In this document: positions 1 through 7,583 of the stretch, piece by piece
How positions within the stretch are numbered: the stretch's first letter is position 1
Layout of the letters: the number at the start of each line of letters is the position of its first letter
Program-made: the position numbers and the translations under genes
Source: an uncultured Eubacterium sp.
GTDB lineage: Bacteria; Bacillota; Clostridia; Lachnospirales; Lachnospiraceae
Assembly (NCBI GenBank): GCA_910585745.1
Contig: CAJUFM010000056.1
Coordinates: 1 to 20,577, forward strand
Direction: 5' to 3'
Length of the DNA stretch: 20,577 nt
Notes under the pieces: generated by a model
What the model was told of the DNA's origin: nothing
The model's input: the letters and a program-made list of their open reading frames with translations, nothing else
Databases searched by the model: none

Positions 1-1
1 T

Positions 2-727
2 AAATCATCCAGTGAGATGGCGGATCTGCTGGAGGGCTTTCCTGATACTACATATGTAGTGTTTGTGGAAAAAAAGGTGGATAAGAGAAACCGTCTCTAT
101 AAATGGATACAGAAGAACGGCTGTGTGACAGAGTGTGCTCTCCAGCAGGAAAGAGAGCTGCTTCCCTGGGCGGCGAGGTATCTTAAAAGCAATGGAAAGA
201 GTATTTCCAAGAAGACGGCGGAGTATCTTATTGCGAAAACTGGTTTTCAGATGGATGGCATCGTGAATGAACTGGACAAGCTGATCGGATATGTAGGAGA
301 CCGGGAGGAAATAACGGCTGCGGACGTGGATGCTATCTGTTCTGGTCAGGTGGTGGGAAAGATTTTTGATATGATCGATTCAGTGATCGCCGGGGAGCAG
401 GAAAAGGTATTCCAGTTGTACGGCGACCTGCTGGAACTGAAGGAGCCGCCTCTTGTCATTCTGCATCTGCTGGGAAGGCATATTAACATACTGATCCAGA
501 TGAAAGAGATCGGAGGGAGCCTGCCCGACAGGGATATTGCAAAAAAGGCGGGAATTCCCTATTTTACCGTGAAAAAATATAAGAGCCAGGCAAAACATTT
601 TTCTAAAAAAACACTGCACCAGCTGCTGGAGGAGCGGGCAGATTATGAAGAAAGGTTTAAAACCGGCAGGCTGGGGGAGCGGCTGGTGGCAGAATTCTTT
701 CTTGTAAAAGCATTGACAAAAGCGTGA
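2..727 (+). CDS. holA: DNA polymerase III delta subunit, 5'-truncated by window edge
   Basis: This is the clamp-loader delta subunit, which opens the beta sliding clamp during replisome loading. The frame is open from base 2, so the first ATG inside the window (base 17) is internal and not the start. About 241 residues remain, against roughly 330-350 usual for the family, so about 90-100 N-terminal residues, including the first part of the AAA+ fold, lie outside. Visible family features are the TYVVFVEKKVDKRNRLYK strand-and-helix stretch, a lid-like segment around QMDGIVNELDKL, and the all-helical C-terminal collar with PPLVILHLLGRHINILIQMKE and the GRLGERLVAEFFLVKAL end. The stop is a TGA at 725-727. 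The last codons overlap the -35 box of the tRNA promoter that follows. Identification is confident from whole-sequence resemblance; the missing start cannot be judged. Confidence 0.93.
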   Translation, partial: KSSSEMADLLEGFPDTTYVVFVEKKVDKRNRLYKWIQKNGCVTECALQQERELLPWAARYLKSNGKSISKKTAEYLIAKTGFQMDGIVNELDKLIGYVGDREEITAADVDAICSGQVVGKIFDMIDSVIAGEQEKVFQLYGDLLELKEPPLVILHLLGRHINILIQMKEIGGSLPDRDIAKKAGIPYFTVKKYKSQAKHFSKKTLHQLLEERADYEERFKTGRLGERLVAEFFLVKALTKA

Positions 728-741
728 AAAAATGGTAAAAA
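713..741 (+). promoter_or_regulatory. Sigma-A-type promoter for tRNA-Ser
   Basis: A perfect -35 box TTGACA (713-718) lies inside the last holA codons. A 17-nt spacer follows, then a weaker -10 box TAAAAA (736-741). Transcription would begin near 748 and give the tRNA a leader of about 45 nt. That leader can form two short hairpins, GGTGCTG/CAGCATC near 748-768 and a second near 770-793. Only the box match supports this; no expression evidence is available. Confidence 0.5.
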
Positions 742-792
742 TATATAGGTGCTGTTAGGCAGCATCAAAGTTCGACGGCGTCGGGCTGAACT

Positions 793-878
793 GGAGACGT
801 ATCGAAGTGGTCATAACGAGAACGACTCGAAATCGTTTTGCCTTCACGGGCACGTGGGTTCGAATCCCACCGTCTCCG
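793..878 (+). tRNA. tRNA-Ser, anticodon CGA
   Basis: The sequence folds as a class II tRNA. The acceptor stem GGAGACG (793-799) pairs with CGTCTCC (871-877), and the discriminator base is G878, as expected for serine. The anticodon stem AACGA/TCGTT encloses the loop CTCGAAA with anticodon CGA at 828-830, which reads UCG codons. A long variable arm (TGCC/GGCA) precedes the T arm GTGGG-TTCGAAT-CCCAC. No CCA is encoded. The gene sits between holA and an AT-rich accessory operon. I found no second copy of its 3' end downstream, so there is no visible attachment-site duplication. Confidence 0.95.
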
Positions 879-911
879 CTTACAGAGGGCGACATGGTTC
901 CCCAATAACTG

Positions 912-949
912 CTGACATTTGTTTATTACAGATGTCAGTTTTTTCTTTT
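912..949 (+). terminator. Rho-independent terminator after tRNA-Ser
   Basis: An 11-bp stem, CTGACATTTGT (912-922) with ACAGATGTCAG (928-938) including one G-U pair, encloses the loop TTATT. It is followed by a T-rich run at 939-949. It closes the tRNA transcript and separates it from the promoter of the next operon. Confidence 0.85.
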
Positions 950-975
950 AGGCAGGAATTTTCATTATGCCAGCC

Positions 976-1004
976 TTGCGTAAAGATCGAAGGTGTAGTA
1001 TAAT
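976..1004 (+). promoter_or_regulatory. Sigma-A-type promoter for the ATPase-nuclease operon
   Basis: A -35 box TTGCGT (976-981), a 17-nt spacer and a perfect -10 box TATAAT (999-1004) are present. Transcription would start near 1011, leaving only about 19 nt before the ATG at 1030, with a GGGGG ribosome site at 1016-1020. The position rules out the longer upstream start at 967, which would lie upstream of the promoter. Confidence 0.75.
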
Positions 1005-1029
1005 TTGCATGAAAAGGGGGACTTTGTGT

Positions 1030-2319
1030 ATGAATATAACGATAGAGAATATAGCACTTATAAAAAAGGCAGAGATAGAGCTGAATGGTATTACGGTTGT
1101 TGCTGGACTTAATAAAACTGGAAAGACTACCATAGGCAAAGCTTTGTATGCAATTATTAGTGCGTATCAGAATTTACCCCGTAAAGTTTCAGATTCTAAA
1201 AGAGATGGTATAAGTAATGCATTTGTTACCATTATACGAAAAAATAGGGAGTTGTTAGAAAATACATCTCTTTGGATGGTCGAATTAGAAGAAGATTTTG
1301 TTGATTCGATTAAAGAAAAGGATTTATTGATGTGGTCTTCAGAAGAAGGGCATAAAAGCGTCAGAAGTTATATTGACCAGTGGGTTCATTCCAAAAAAGA
1401 ATATGAAGAATATATCCGAAAGGAAGAAATGGATGCTCTTTATAAAGAAATTTGTGTTGTGTTGGAACGCTCAGACGAAGAATATGAGAAATTTTTAATT
1501 GAGTCCTTTGTAAGAAATGTTTTTAAGAAACAGGTTAGTTGTTTTTATAATAATGAGATTGGAGAAATAATTTTTTCCTTCCCGGATAATGAGTTAAAAG
1601 TAGAATTTACAGGGAATGAATTGTCTTATTTTAATCAGAATATTGTTTCTGATACATGTGCGGTTTATATGGAATCTATTAATTTGCTGGATTTAGTTCA
1701 GTTAAATGGAAGAGTCAGGAGAACACCGAGAGGAGTGGTCACAAGATTTTCACAACCTACGACCACCTGTATAAGGTTGCTTACCAGGACAGCAGATGAG
1801 GGTGATGAAACCTATGAAGAATATACAGAAAACAAAAAGGTAAGAGAAATTATCGAATATATAGTGGAAAAAGTAACCCATGGTACACTGCGAAATGATT
1901 CGTCGGGAATTAGCTTTGTGGATGCAAGAGGACAGAAAGCGGTCGAATTGTCGAATTTGTCCGCCGGATTAAAAGTGTTTGTCGTGATCCAGACATTATT
2001 AGAGAATGGAAGTTTGAAAAGTGGAGATATATTGTTAATTGATGAACCAGAGGTGAATCTGCATCCGGAATGGCAGATTGTTCTCGCAGAGGTTTTAGTT
2101 CTATTAAGGAAAGAACTGGGGATTGTTTTATATATCAATTCCCACAGCCCTTACTTTATTCGGGCAATCGAGGTGAAAATGGCAGGAAATGAGATGACGC
2201 TGGAAGGCAGATTTTATTTAACTGTGCCGGATGAAGATAACTTATATCATACAGAAGATGTGTCGCAAAATACAGAGCGGATATACGAGCTTTTGTATAA
2301 ACCATTGGAGAAATTGTAA
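1030..2319 (+). CDS. AAA/ABC-type ATPase (OLD/SMC-like), possible defence ATPase
   Basis: The protein is 429 residues, starting at the ATG that follows a GGGGG ribosome site and a short leader. It opens with the NITIENIALIKKAEIELNG strand pattern typical of SMC/OLD-like ATPases. Walker A is GLNKTGKT (residues 26-33), the ABC-type signature region is LSNLSAG (307-313), Walker B is ILLIDEPEVNLHP with D338 and E339, and the switch histidine is H372 in INSHSPYF. All catalytic elements are intact, so it should hydrolyse ATP. About 270 residues between Walker A and the signature, rich in charged helices, are not recognised. There is no C-terminal Toprim nuclease as in OLD proteins; the protein ends about 57 residues after the H-loop. 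The next gene, 13 nt downstream, encodes a nuclease-like protein, so the pair may split ATPase and nuclease roles. The ATPase call is secure; the defence role is inference. Confidence 0.85.
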   Translation: MNITIENIALIKKAEIELNGITVVAGLNKTGKTTIGKALYAIISAYQNLPRKVSDSKRDGISNAFVTIIRKNRELLENTSLWMVELEEDFVDSIKEKDLLMWSSEEGHKSVRSYIDQWVHSKKEYEEYIRKEEMDALYKEICVVLERSDEEYEKFLIESFVRNVFKKQVSCFYNNEIGEIIFSFPDNELKVEFTGNELSYFNQNIVSDTCAVYMESINLLDLVQLNGRVRRTPRGVVTRFSQPTTTCIRLLTRTADEGDETYEEYTENKKVREIIEYIVEKVTHGTLRNDSSGISFVDARGQKAVELSNLSAGLKVFVVIQTLLENGSLKSGDILLIDEPEVNLHPEWQIVLAEVLVLLRKELGIVLYINSHSPYFIRAIEVKMAGNEMTLEGRFYLTVPDEDNLYHTEDVSQNTERIYELLYKPLEKL

Positions 2320-2332
2320 AGGCAGGAGAAAC

Positions 2333-2911
2333 ATGAGAATTATAGACAGCTATAGTAAATATTTATGTTCGATCAGCGAGTTGTCCAGGGATAAAGACAG
2401 AGGAATATCTTTCTTAGAAGATGATGAAAAATCGCATAGAATGTATAACTTTGATGGCATTAAAAAAACAATCTGCAAAAAAATACGTGGTGAAAAAAAC
2501 TATTCCTGTGATGCTTATTGGGAAAAGAACAATAAGAAATATTTTATAGAATTTAAAAACCAGGCAGAGGGAAATATTAGCCGCGAAAACTTATGGAATA
2601 AGGCATATGACAGCGCAGCTATGCTTTTAATAAATGAGAACATAACAAGGGAAGAACTAGCTCAAAAGGCAGTATTGATCATAGTGTACAATAATCAGAG
2701 ACATCTATCCGATGCATCGTCGTATAATCCATCTCAATCCATGGATAAATTCACCAAAAAGATTAAGGGATTTGCTAAATTGACGGGAGTAGATCAGTTA
2801 CCAGTTAAGTTCGGGCTGGATAAGTTTAAAGACATTTTGTATCATGAAGTACATACGCTTGGAGTAGAGGATTTTAAAAAATATTTTTATCCAGTTCTTT
2901 TTGATCTATGA
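2333..2911 (+). CDS. Small putative PD-(D/E)XK nuclease, partner of the ATPase
   Basis: The protein is 192 residues, from an ATG preceded by AGGAG (2324-2328). An upstream in-frame ATG at 2231 lies inside the ATPase gene and has no support. I do not recognise a named family. Residues 60-77 carry D60, then a short YWEKNNKKYF stretch, then IEFKNQ with E73, K75 and Q77. This is the D-x(12)-E-x-K-x-Q pattern on consecutive strands seen in PD-(D/E)XK nucleases. A helix with N86 to K90 follows, then a hydrophobic strand AVLIIVYNN (113-121). The C-terminal third is helical and basic. No membrane segment or signal peptide is seen. The gene is 13 nt after the ATPase and overlaps the next gene by 4 nt, so all three are probably co-translated. 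The nuclease call rests on motif pattern only; a non-nuclease substrate adaptor is possible. Confidence 0.6.
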   Translation: MRIIDSYSKYLCSISELSRDKDRGISFLEDDEKSHRMYNFDGIKKTICKKIRGEKNYSCDAYWEKNNKKYFIEFKNQAEGNISRENLWNKAYDSAAMLLINENITREELAQKAVLIIVYNNQRHLSDASSYNPSQSMDKFTKKIKGFAKLTGVDQLPVKFGLDKFKDILYHEVHTLGVEDFKKYFYPVLFDL

Positions 2912-3354
2912 AAATTTATGTAGATGCGGATGCCTGTCCGGTAGTATCTATCGTGGAGCAGGTAGCTGAGAAATATAAAATTGAAGTCATGCTTTTATGT
3001 GATACGAATCATATGCTGAATTCTGAATACAGTGAAGTGAAAATCATTGGCGCTGGGGCAGATGCTGTCGATTTCGCATTGATAAATCTTTGCAGAAAGA
3101 ATGATATTGTTGTAACCCAGGATTATGGTGTGGCTGCAATGGCTCTTGGAAAGGGAGCATATGCGATACATCAGTCTGGAAGATGGTATACAGATGAAAA
3201 TATTGACCAATTGCTTATGGAACGGCATTTGGGGAAAAAAGAAAGAAGGGCTTCTGGAAAGAATCATTTGAAAGGACCGAAAAAACGTACAGAAGAAGAT
3301 GACGTGAAATTTTTTCAATCATTTGAAGAGTTAGTAAAGAGCATCTTGGTATAA
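2908..3354 (+). CDS. DUF188/YaiI-YqxD family PIN-like protein
   Basis: The protein is 148 residues, close to the usual family length. It shows the family landmarks MKIYVDADACPV at the N terminus, GADAVDFALINLC, VVTQDYGVAAMALGKGA, and the basic C-terminal stretch around GKNHLKGPKKRTEEDD. The conserved acidic residues (D6, D8 and the DYG aspartate) fit the proposed PIN/NYN-like metal-binding fold, but the family's biochemical role is not established. The ATG overlaps the TGA of the preceding gene as ATGA, with no ribosome site of its own in the AT-rich end of that gene, so translation is probably coupled. In other Firmicutes this is usually a stand-alone housekeeping-type gene, so its coupling to an ATPase-nuclease pair is notable. 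Family assignment is confident. Confidence 0.9.
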   Translation: MKIYVDADACPVVSIVEQVAEKYKIEVMLLCDTNHMLNSEYSEVKIIGAGADAVDFALINLCRKNDIVVTQDYGVAAMALGKGAYAIHQSGRWYTDENIDQLLMERHLGKKERRASGKNHLKGPKKRTEEDDVKFFQSFEELVKSILV

Positions 3355-3568
3355 AAATCTTTTGTGAAAGTAACTTTCAAAAGAATTTCATATCCTACAC
3401 AGTAATATAAACTATAAGATAAATTGCAGGAATGCAGGAAATATCAAATTTTTGCTATTATTTTCTAGTAAATCTGTTTGAAAAGAGACAGGGAAAGAAA
3501 AAAATTATTTTGCCATATTTATAGAATATTTTTGCATTATATTGTAATAAAATATATCGTTGAAGGAC

Positions 3569-3597
3569 TTGAAATATTTATTTTTAGGTGATATACT
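3569..3597 (+). promoter_or_regulatory. Sigma-A promoter with extended -10 for the L,D-transpeptidase gene
   Basis: A -35 box TTGAAA (3569-3574), a 17-nt spacer and a -10 box TATACT (3592-3597) preceded by TG at the extended -10 position are present. Initiation would fall near 3604. The stretch between the DUF188 stop (3354) and this promoter is very AT-rich, and I see no gene in it. Confidence 0.75.
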
Positions 3598-3634
3598 TGA
3601 CGAGACAGGGATATGAAAGGTGGAAATGTTCGCT

Positions 3635-5002
3635 ATGAAGAACAAGAAAGTATTAGTGATTGCCGGAATAATCGCAGGTGTAGCATTCTTATGCCTGGCA
3701 GGATTATTCTTTTTTAATAGCCGGGAGTATTTTTCCGGACAGTTTGGTAGAAAGACATACATCAGCAATACGGATGTCAGCTCCCTTACGGTGGAAGAAG
3801 CGGTTGCTGTTATGAATGAGTCCAAAGGTTTTACTGTTGAGTTTTCAAAAGATGGAAAGGTGTACGATATTGATATATCGGATGCTGTGACCCGTGAATT
3901 TTCAAAGGACGAAGTGGTTGAGTGCAAAGACAACCTGACTTTTACGGAGTATCTGCTGGGGCAGGAAAGGGATTTTCAGGTGAAGCCTGCACAGTCTACA
4001 GTGGATGAAGTAAAACTGCGCAGTATTTTACAAGCTGCTCTTCCTGCAGAAACCACTGAGACAAAAGATGCATATATAGATGAAGAGTTTCAGCTTGTGC
4101 CTGAGGTGTTTGGTGATCAGGTGAATTTGGATGAACTTATTCTTAATATCAAAGAAGGCGTAAATACAGGTCTGAAACTGGATTATAAGCTGGAAGATTA
4201 TTACATTCGGCCTAAATTTACAAAAGAGAGTGAAAATATAGTCAAGACGGTGGAAGAGATTTCTACTTATAAGGGAATGAAGATCGTTTATCAGTTTGGT
4301 GAAAATAGTGAAGTTATCGACTGGGAAAAGTTAAAAAGATATCTGGTTTATAATCCAGATACCGCAGTACTTACGCTAAAGACGAAATGGGTAAATAATT
4401 TTGTGCGTCAGATGAGTAAAAAATATAACACATATGGGAAAACCAGGAAATTTAAAACGACAAAGGACGGCACCGTTAAGATCCATGGCGGGATCATGGG
4501 GTGGTGGATCAATGAAGATGACACAATAAAGCAGCTAAAGAAGCTTTTAAAAAATAGAAAGAGCAAAACTCTTGAGCCGGTATACCGCAATATTGCTGCA
4601 CAACACGGCGAGGATGACATCGGTGATACGTACATCGAGATCAGCATTAAAAGACAGCATGTCTGGTTTTATAAGGATGGAAAATTAAAACTCGATTCAA
4701 AGACAGTGACAGGAAAGCTCACTAAGGATCGAAAAACTACGGTTGGGGTTCATCGGATTTATGGAAAACAGCGCGACCGCTACCTGGGAACGATGGCAGT
4801 GCAGGGATACCGTTCCTTTGTACATTATTGGATGCCATTTAACTGGGATGGGCAGGGTCTGCACGATGCAACCTGGCGGAATAAGTTCGGTGGAAATATT
4901 TATAAGACTGGCGGCTCCCACGGCTGTGTGAATCTGCCCTATGATTTTGCAGGGAAATTATATGATGCCATAAGCATCGGGACACCAGTGGTAGTATATT
5001 AG
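3635..5002 (+). CDS. Membrane-anchored L,D-transpeptidase (YkuD) with peptidoglycan-binding-like domain
   Basis: The enzyme forms 3-3 cross-links in peptidoglycan or attaches envelope components, acting outside the membrane. The start is taken as the ATG at 3635, with AAAGGTGG at 3616-3623 as ribosome site; GTG 3620 overlaps that site and ATG 3626 is only two bases from it. This gives 455 residues. A single membrane segment (residues 6-27) follows a short basic tail, so the protein is N-in, C-out and lacks an obvious signal-peptidase site. The middle resembles the PG_binding_4-type region often paired with YkuD in clostridia. The C-terminal YkuD domain begins near DTYIEISIKRQHVWFYKDG and holds the catalytic motif with H410 (GLHDATW) and SHGCVN, nucleophile C431. 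The gene has its own promoter and a strong terminator, so it is probably monocistronic. Confident in family; the exact cross-link is not predictable. Confidence 0.92.
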   Translation: MKNKKVLVIAGIIAGVAFLCLAGLFFFNSREYFSGQFGRKTYISNTDVSSLTVEEAVAVMNESKGFTVEFSKDGKVYDIDISDAVTREFSKDEVVECKDNLTFTEYLLGQERDFQVKPAQSTVDEVKLRSILQAALPAETTETKDAYIDEEFQLVPEVFGDQVNLDELILNIKEGVNTGLKLDYKLEDYYIRPKFTKESENIVKTVEEISTYKGMKIVYQFGENSEVIDWEKLKRYLVYNPDTAVLTLKTKWVNNFVRQMSKKYNTYGKTRKFKTTKDGTVKIHGGIMGWWINEDDTIKQLKKLLKNRKSKTLEPVYRNIAAQHGEDDIGDTYIEISIKRQHVWFYKDGKLKLDSKTVTGKLTKDRKTTVGVHRIYGKQRDRYLGTMAVQGYRSFVHYWMPFNWDGQGLHDATWRNKFGGNIYKTGGSHGCVNLPYDFAGKLYDAISIGTPVVVY

Positions 5003-5051
5003 TATGTTGGTTTGACGTTGCAGACCCGCGCCGTCGAGCTGGCATAAAATG

Positions 5052-5093
5052 AGGCTGTAGGCCGGTACCAAATGTACTGGTCTATAGCTTTTT
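5052..5093 (+). terminator. Strong rho-independent terminator after the L,D-transpeptidase
   Basis: A 17-bp uninterrupted stem, 5052-5068 with 5074-5090 and including four G-U pairs, has a 5-nt loop (CAAAT) and ends in TTTTT (5089-5093). It closes the transcript of the transpeptidase gene. Confidence 0.9.
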
Positions 5094-5140
5094 CGTTAAG
5101 CTTTTTCCTGTCGTATGCTATGAATAAAAATTCTAAAAAC

Positions 5141-5169
5141 TTGATGTTTTTCAGAGAACATGGTACAAT
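5141..5169 (+). promoter_or_regulatory. Sigma-A promoter with extended -10 for the FtsX-type ABC operon
   Basis: A -35 box TTGATG (5141-5146), a 17-nt spacer and a -10 box TACAAT (5164-5169) preceded by TG at the extended position are present. Initiation would fall near 5176, and the leader carries AAAGGAGA (5201-5208) before the ATG at 5213. I see no operator-like repeat around it. Confidence 0.78.
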
Positions 5170-5212
5170 AATTTAGAAAATTATGTCATAAAAAGTAAAG
5201 AAAGGAGACACT

Positions 5213-6394
5213 ATGGGATTTATGAATAGTATGATCAAAATGACATTTCGCAGAATCCGGCAGACCACGGCAACCTCACTGTTTTTTATTATCGGGATGA
5301 CGTTTTCCATGCTGATCGTGTCTGTGGGGATCAGCTTTGTGTCCGAACATCTGAAAGGACAGCAGGCAAAAGCAGATGCCCTGCCGCCAAATGGGGAAAT
5401 GTTTAACCTCTACCGGAACTTTGAGCTGGAGGAATCTTTTGAATATGAAAAGATACCACAGCTTCTGAAAGGGCTTGCGCCGGATTCAGGGGTTATCTTT
5501 AATGAATTGATGATACATTTGGATGGGATGGAAGCAAACGTTATTGATCCGGTCAGCGCTGAGTGGTTTACAGAGGGAGCCGAGTGGCACTATCCGGTAA
5601 TAGAGGGGAGATATTATACGGCGGATGAGATAAAGCAGGGGGAAAAAGTCGTAATGATCGGCAAATCCCTGGAAAAATATACGCAGGAACAAAATGGAAA
5701 GAGATATGTTTCTATAAAGAAGGAGATGTACGAGGTGATTGGCAGAGTGGGCATGTCTGATCAAAATTCGCTGTGGGACAATAGGATCTTTATGCCTATT
5801 ACTGCGCTGCCGGAAAGTCTGAGAAGTAAATACGATACTTCCAGTGAGATGAAGTTCATCCTGTATAATGCAAGCGGCATGGTGGATGAGGAGAGTAGTA
5901 AAATACTGGAAAATGCCAAAGGGTTATACGATAATGTGGAGATTGAGAGTTTCGGTTTGCTGAAAGTCGACGATGTAGTACAAGATATGAAAAATAACCA
6001 GGATCAGATTTTCAGTATCGCCTTTCTTGGATACTTTGTATCCTTGATCTATGCAGTAAATATTGTCGTTTTCTGGATTGAAAAAAGGCGCTATGAAATT
6101 GGAGTCAGGAAAGCTTTTGGGTATACAAATAAAGCAATCATGAAATTGATATTTGTGGAAATGATGGGGCTCTCCCTGCTGGCTTTCTTTCTTGCTATAT
6201 TCATACAAGGTATCATCAGTATTGTTGTGGGAAGGCTTTCCGGCTACATATTTAAGCTGTATTTCTCTAATTTCATATTTGGCTTGCTTATTGTTTTGCT
6301 GACTACCTTTGTCATATGTATATGGCCGGTTGCCCGTGCTTTAAAAATTCAGCCGGCAGAGGCACTGAAAGGGGGAGGTGGAGCAAATGCGTGA
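5213..6394 (+). CDS. FtsX-like ABC transporter permease (MacB-type), first of two
   Basis: The protein is 393 residues, starting at an ATG five bases after AGGAG. It has the MacB/FtsX layout: one N-terminal membrane helix (about 22-44), a large extracytoplasmic domain of some 220 residues, then three helices (about 266-288, 313-340 and 352-375). The FtsX domain carries the usual WIEKRRYEIGVRKAFGYT coupling segment between helices 2 and 3 and a cytoplasmic tail QPAEALKGG. Such permeases usually do not pass substrate through a channel. They transmit ATP-driven motion to the outer domain, for extrusion of peptides or lipids, or for sensing. The gene overlaps the second permease by 8 nt. No HlyD-type adaptor or two-component system is adjacent, so the substrate is unknown. 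Confidence 0.88.
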   Translation: MGFMNSMIKMTFRRIRQTTATSLFFIIGMTFSMLIVSVGISFVSEHLKGQQAKADALPPNGEMFNLYRNFELEESFEYEKIPQLLKGLAPDSGVIFNELMIHLDGMEANVIDPVSAEWFTEGAEWHYPVIEGRYYTADEIKQGEKVVMIGKSLEKYTQEQNGKRYVSIKKEMYEVIGRVGMSDQNSLWDNRIFMPITALPESLRSKYDTSSEMKFILYNASGMVDEESSKILENAKGLYDNVEIESFGLLKVDDVVQDMKNNQDQIFSIAFLGYFVSLIYAVNIVVFWIEKRRYEIGVRKAFGYTNKAIMKLIFVEMMGLSLLAFFLAIFIQGIISIVVGRLSGYIFKLYFSNFIFGLLIVLLTTFVICIWPVARALKIQPAEALKGGGGANA

Positions 6395-7583
6395 GATTTT
6401 AAAGAGTCTGGGAAAAAGGAAACTGGCAAATATACTGATCTTATTGCAGATCATTCTCTCTCTGATGTATTTTTTTATTACTGCCATTTCGATCCAGAAG
6501 ACATTCCAGATTTATCAGGAAGTTCCGAAAAAATTAAATACAGATGTAGAACAGATTGTCATTGTAGAAGTGAACAGCGAAGACGAGATTAATCTCACAA
6601 ATGAGTTGTTTCAAACCTTTTGCGAAACGGTAAAAAAGGAGACAGATGTAGAAAAAATTGGTACATATCATACTTCATGGCTGGAATGCCAGCAGCTGGG
6701 TCTGGATCTGACAGCCATTGAAGTAGATCGGGATATTGATTGGATCAGGCAGATTGAGACAGAGGAGGGGAGAGGTTTTAACGAGGAAGATTTTGACCCT
6801 GCGCAAACCAATGGTACAAAGGAACACCCTTTTCCCCTTTTGATCGGTCATGAGCTGCGGCAACAGCATTCCATTCAGATCGGGGACAAATTTGCAGATA
6901 CCAATAATAAAAATTATGTTGTGACCGGTGTTTTGAAAAAGGGCAGCTTGTGGTTTCAACAATCTATCCCGGAGGGGATGTTTCTTACCCTTGATAATCA
7001 GGCGGTAAGACCACTTCTGAATCCGTCTGAACTGCAGATGTATTATTATTTTAAAGTTTCAGACCATGCCTCTGGCAGTGAGACAGCTGAAAAGATTGAA
7101 AGTATTGCAGAGAGGTATCAGATCGAATTGTCTGCGGATGCTGTTTCCAGCCGCCTGGATGAACAGTTTGATGATGATCTGAGAGAAAATATGCAGTGGC
7201 TGTGCTTTTCCCTGATCCTGCTTGTCATGATAGCGATAGGCTTGGCTACGATCATACTGGCACGTATGTATTCACGTAAAAAGGAAATAGGGATCCGAAT
7301 GGCGCTGGGTTATACATTTTGGCAGATCTGCCGTCTGCTTGTGGGCGAGGTGCTGGTGCTTGTGCTGTCTGGATGGATACTTACAGTGACCGGGGTAAAG
7401 ATCATGTATGGGGGAGGTGAATATCTTGGCGGTGCCAGGCTTTACACCGGGATTTTTCTATCCCTTAAAATTATATTACTGGGGGGAGCGGCGGCGCTTC
7501 TTATGTGCATGCCTACTGTCATCGCCCTGATTGTAAAATTCCGAAAACTGCAGCCCAATAATCTGATTGGAGGAAATGAATAA
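6387..7583 (+). CDS. FtsX-like ABC transporter permease (MacB-type), second of two
   Basis: The protein is 398 residues from the ATG at 6387, which follows a G-rich ribosome site GGGGGAGGTGG (6371-6381). An in-frame GTG at 6378 lies inside that site and is rejected. Membrane helices are at about 15-37, 269-292, 317-338 and 355-380, with an outer domain of about 230 residues between the first two. The coupling segment ARMYSRKKEIGIRMALGYT matches the family. The sequence is clearly diverged from the first permease, so the transporter would be a heterodimer rather than a recent duplication. The start overlaps the upstream gene, and the stop overlaps the ATPase start as TAATG, indicating coupled translation of all three genes. 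Confidence 0.88.
   Translation: MREILKSLGKRKLANILILLQIILSLMYFFITAISIQKTFQIYQEVPKKLNTDVEQIVIVEVNSEDEINLTNELFQTFCETVKKETDVEKIGTYHTSWLECQQLGLDLTAIEVDRDIDWIRQIETEEGRGFNEEDFDPAQTNGTKEHPFPLLIGHELRQQHSIQIGDKFADTNNKNYVVTGVLKKGSLWFQQSIPEGMFLTLDNQAVRPLLNPSELQMYYYFKVSDHASGSETAEKIESIAERYQIELSADAVSSRLDEQFDDDLRENMQWLCFSLILLVMIAIGLATIILARMYSRKKEIGIRMALGYTFWQICRLLVGEVLVLVLSGWILTVTGVKIMYGGGEYLGGARLYTGIFLSLKIILLGGAAALLMCMPTVIALIVKFRKLQPNNLIGGNE

Noticed and set aside
749..1003. 84-residue open frame running through the tRNA-Ser
   Set aside because: It covers the tRNA, its terminator and the next promoter, so it is not coding.
3359..3384. Inverted repeat TCTTTT...GAAAG/CTTTC...AAAAGA after the DUF188 gene, considered as a terminator
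   Set aside because: The stem is AT-rich, has a 2-nt bulge and a 3-nt loop, and no T-run follows. Chance pairing in AT-rich DNA is likely.
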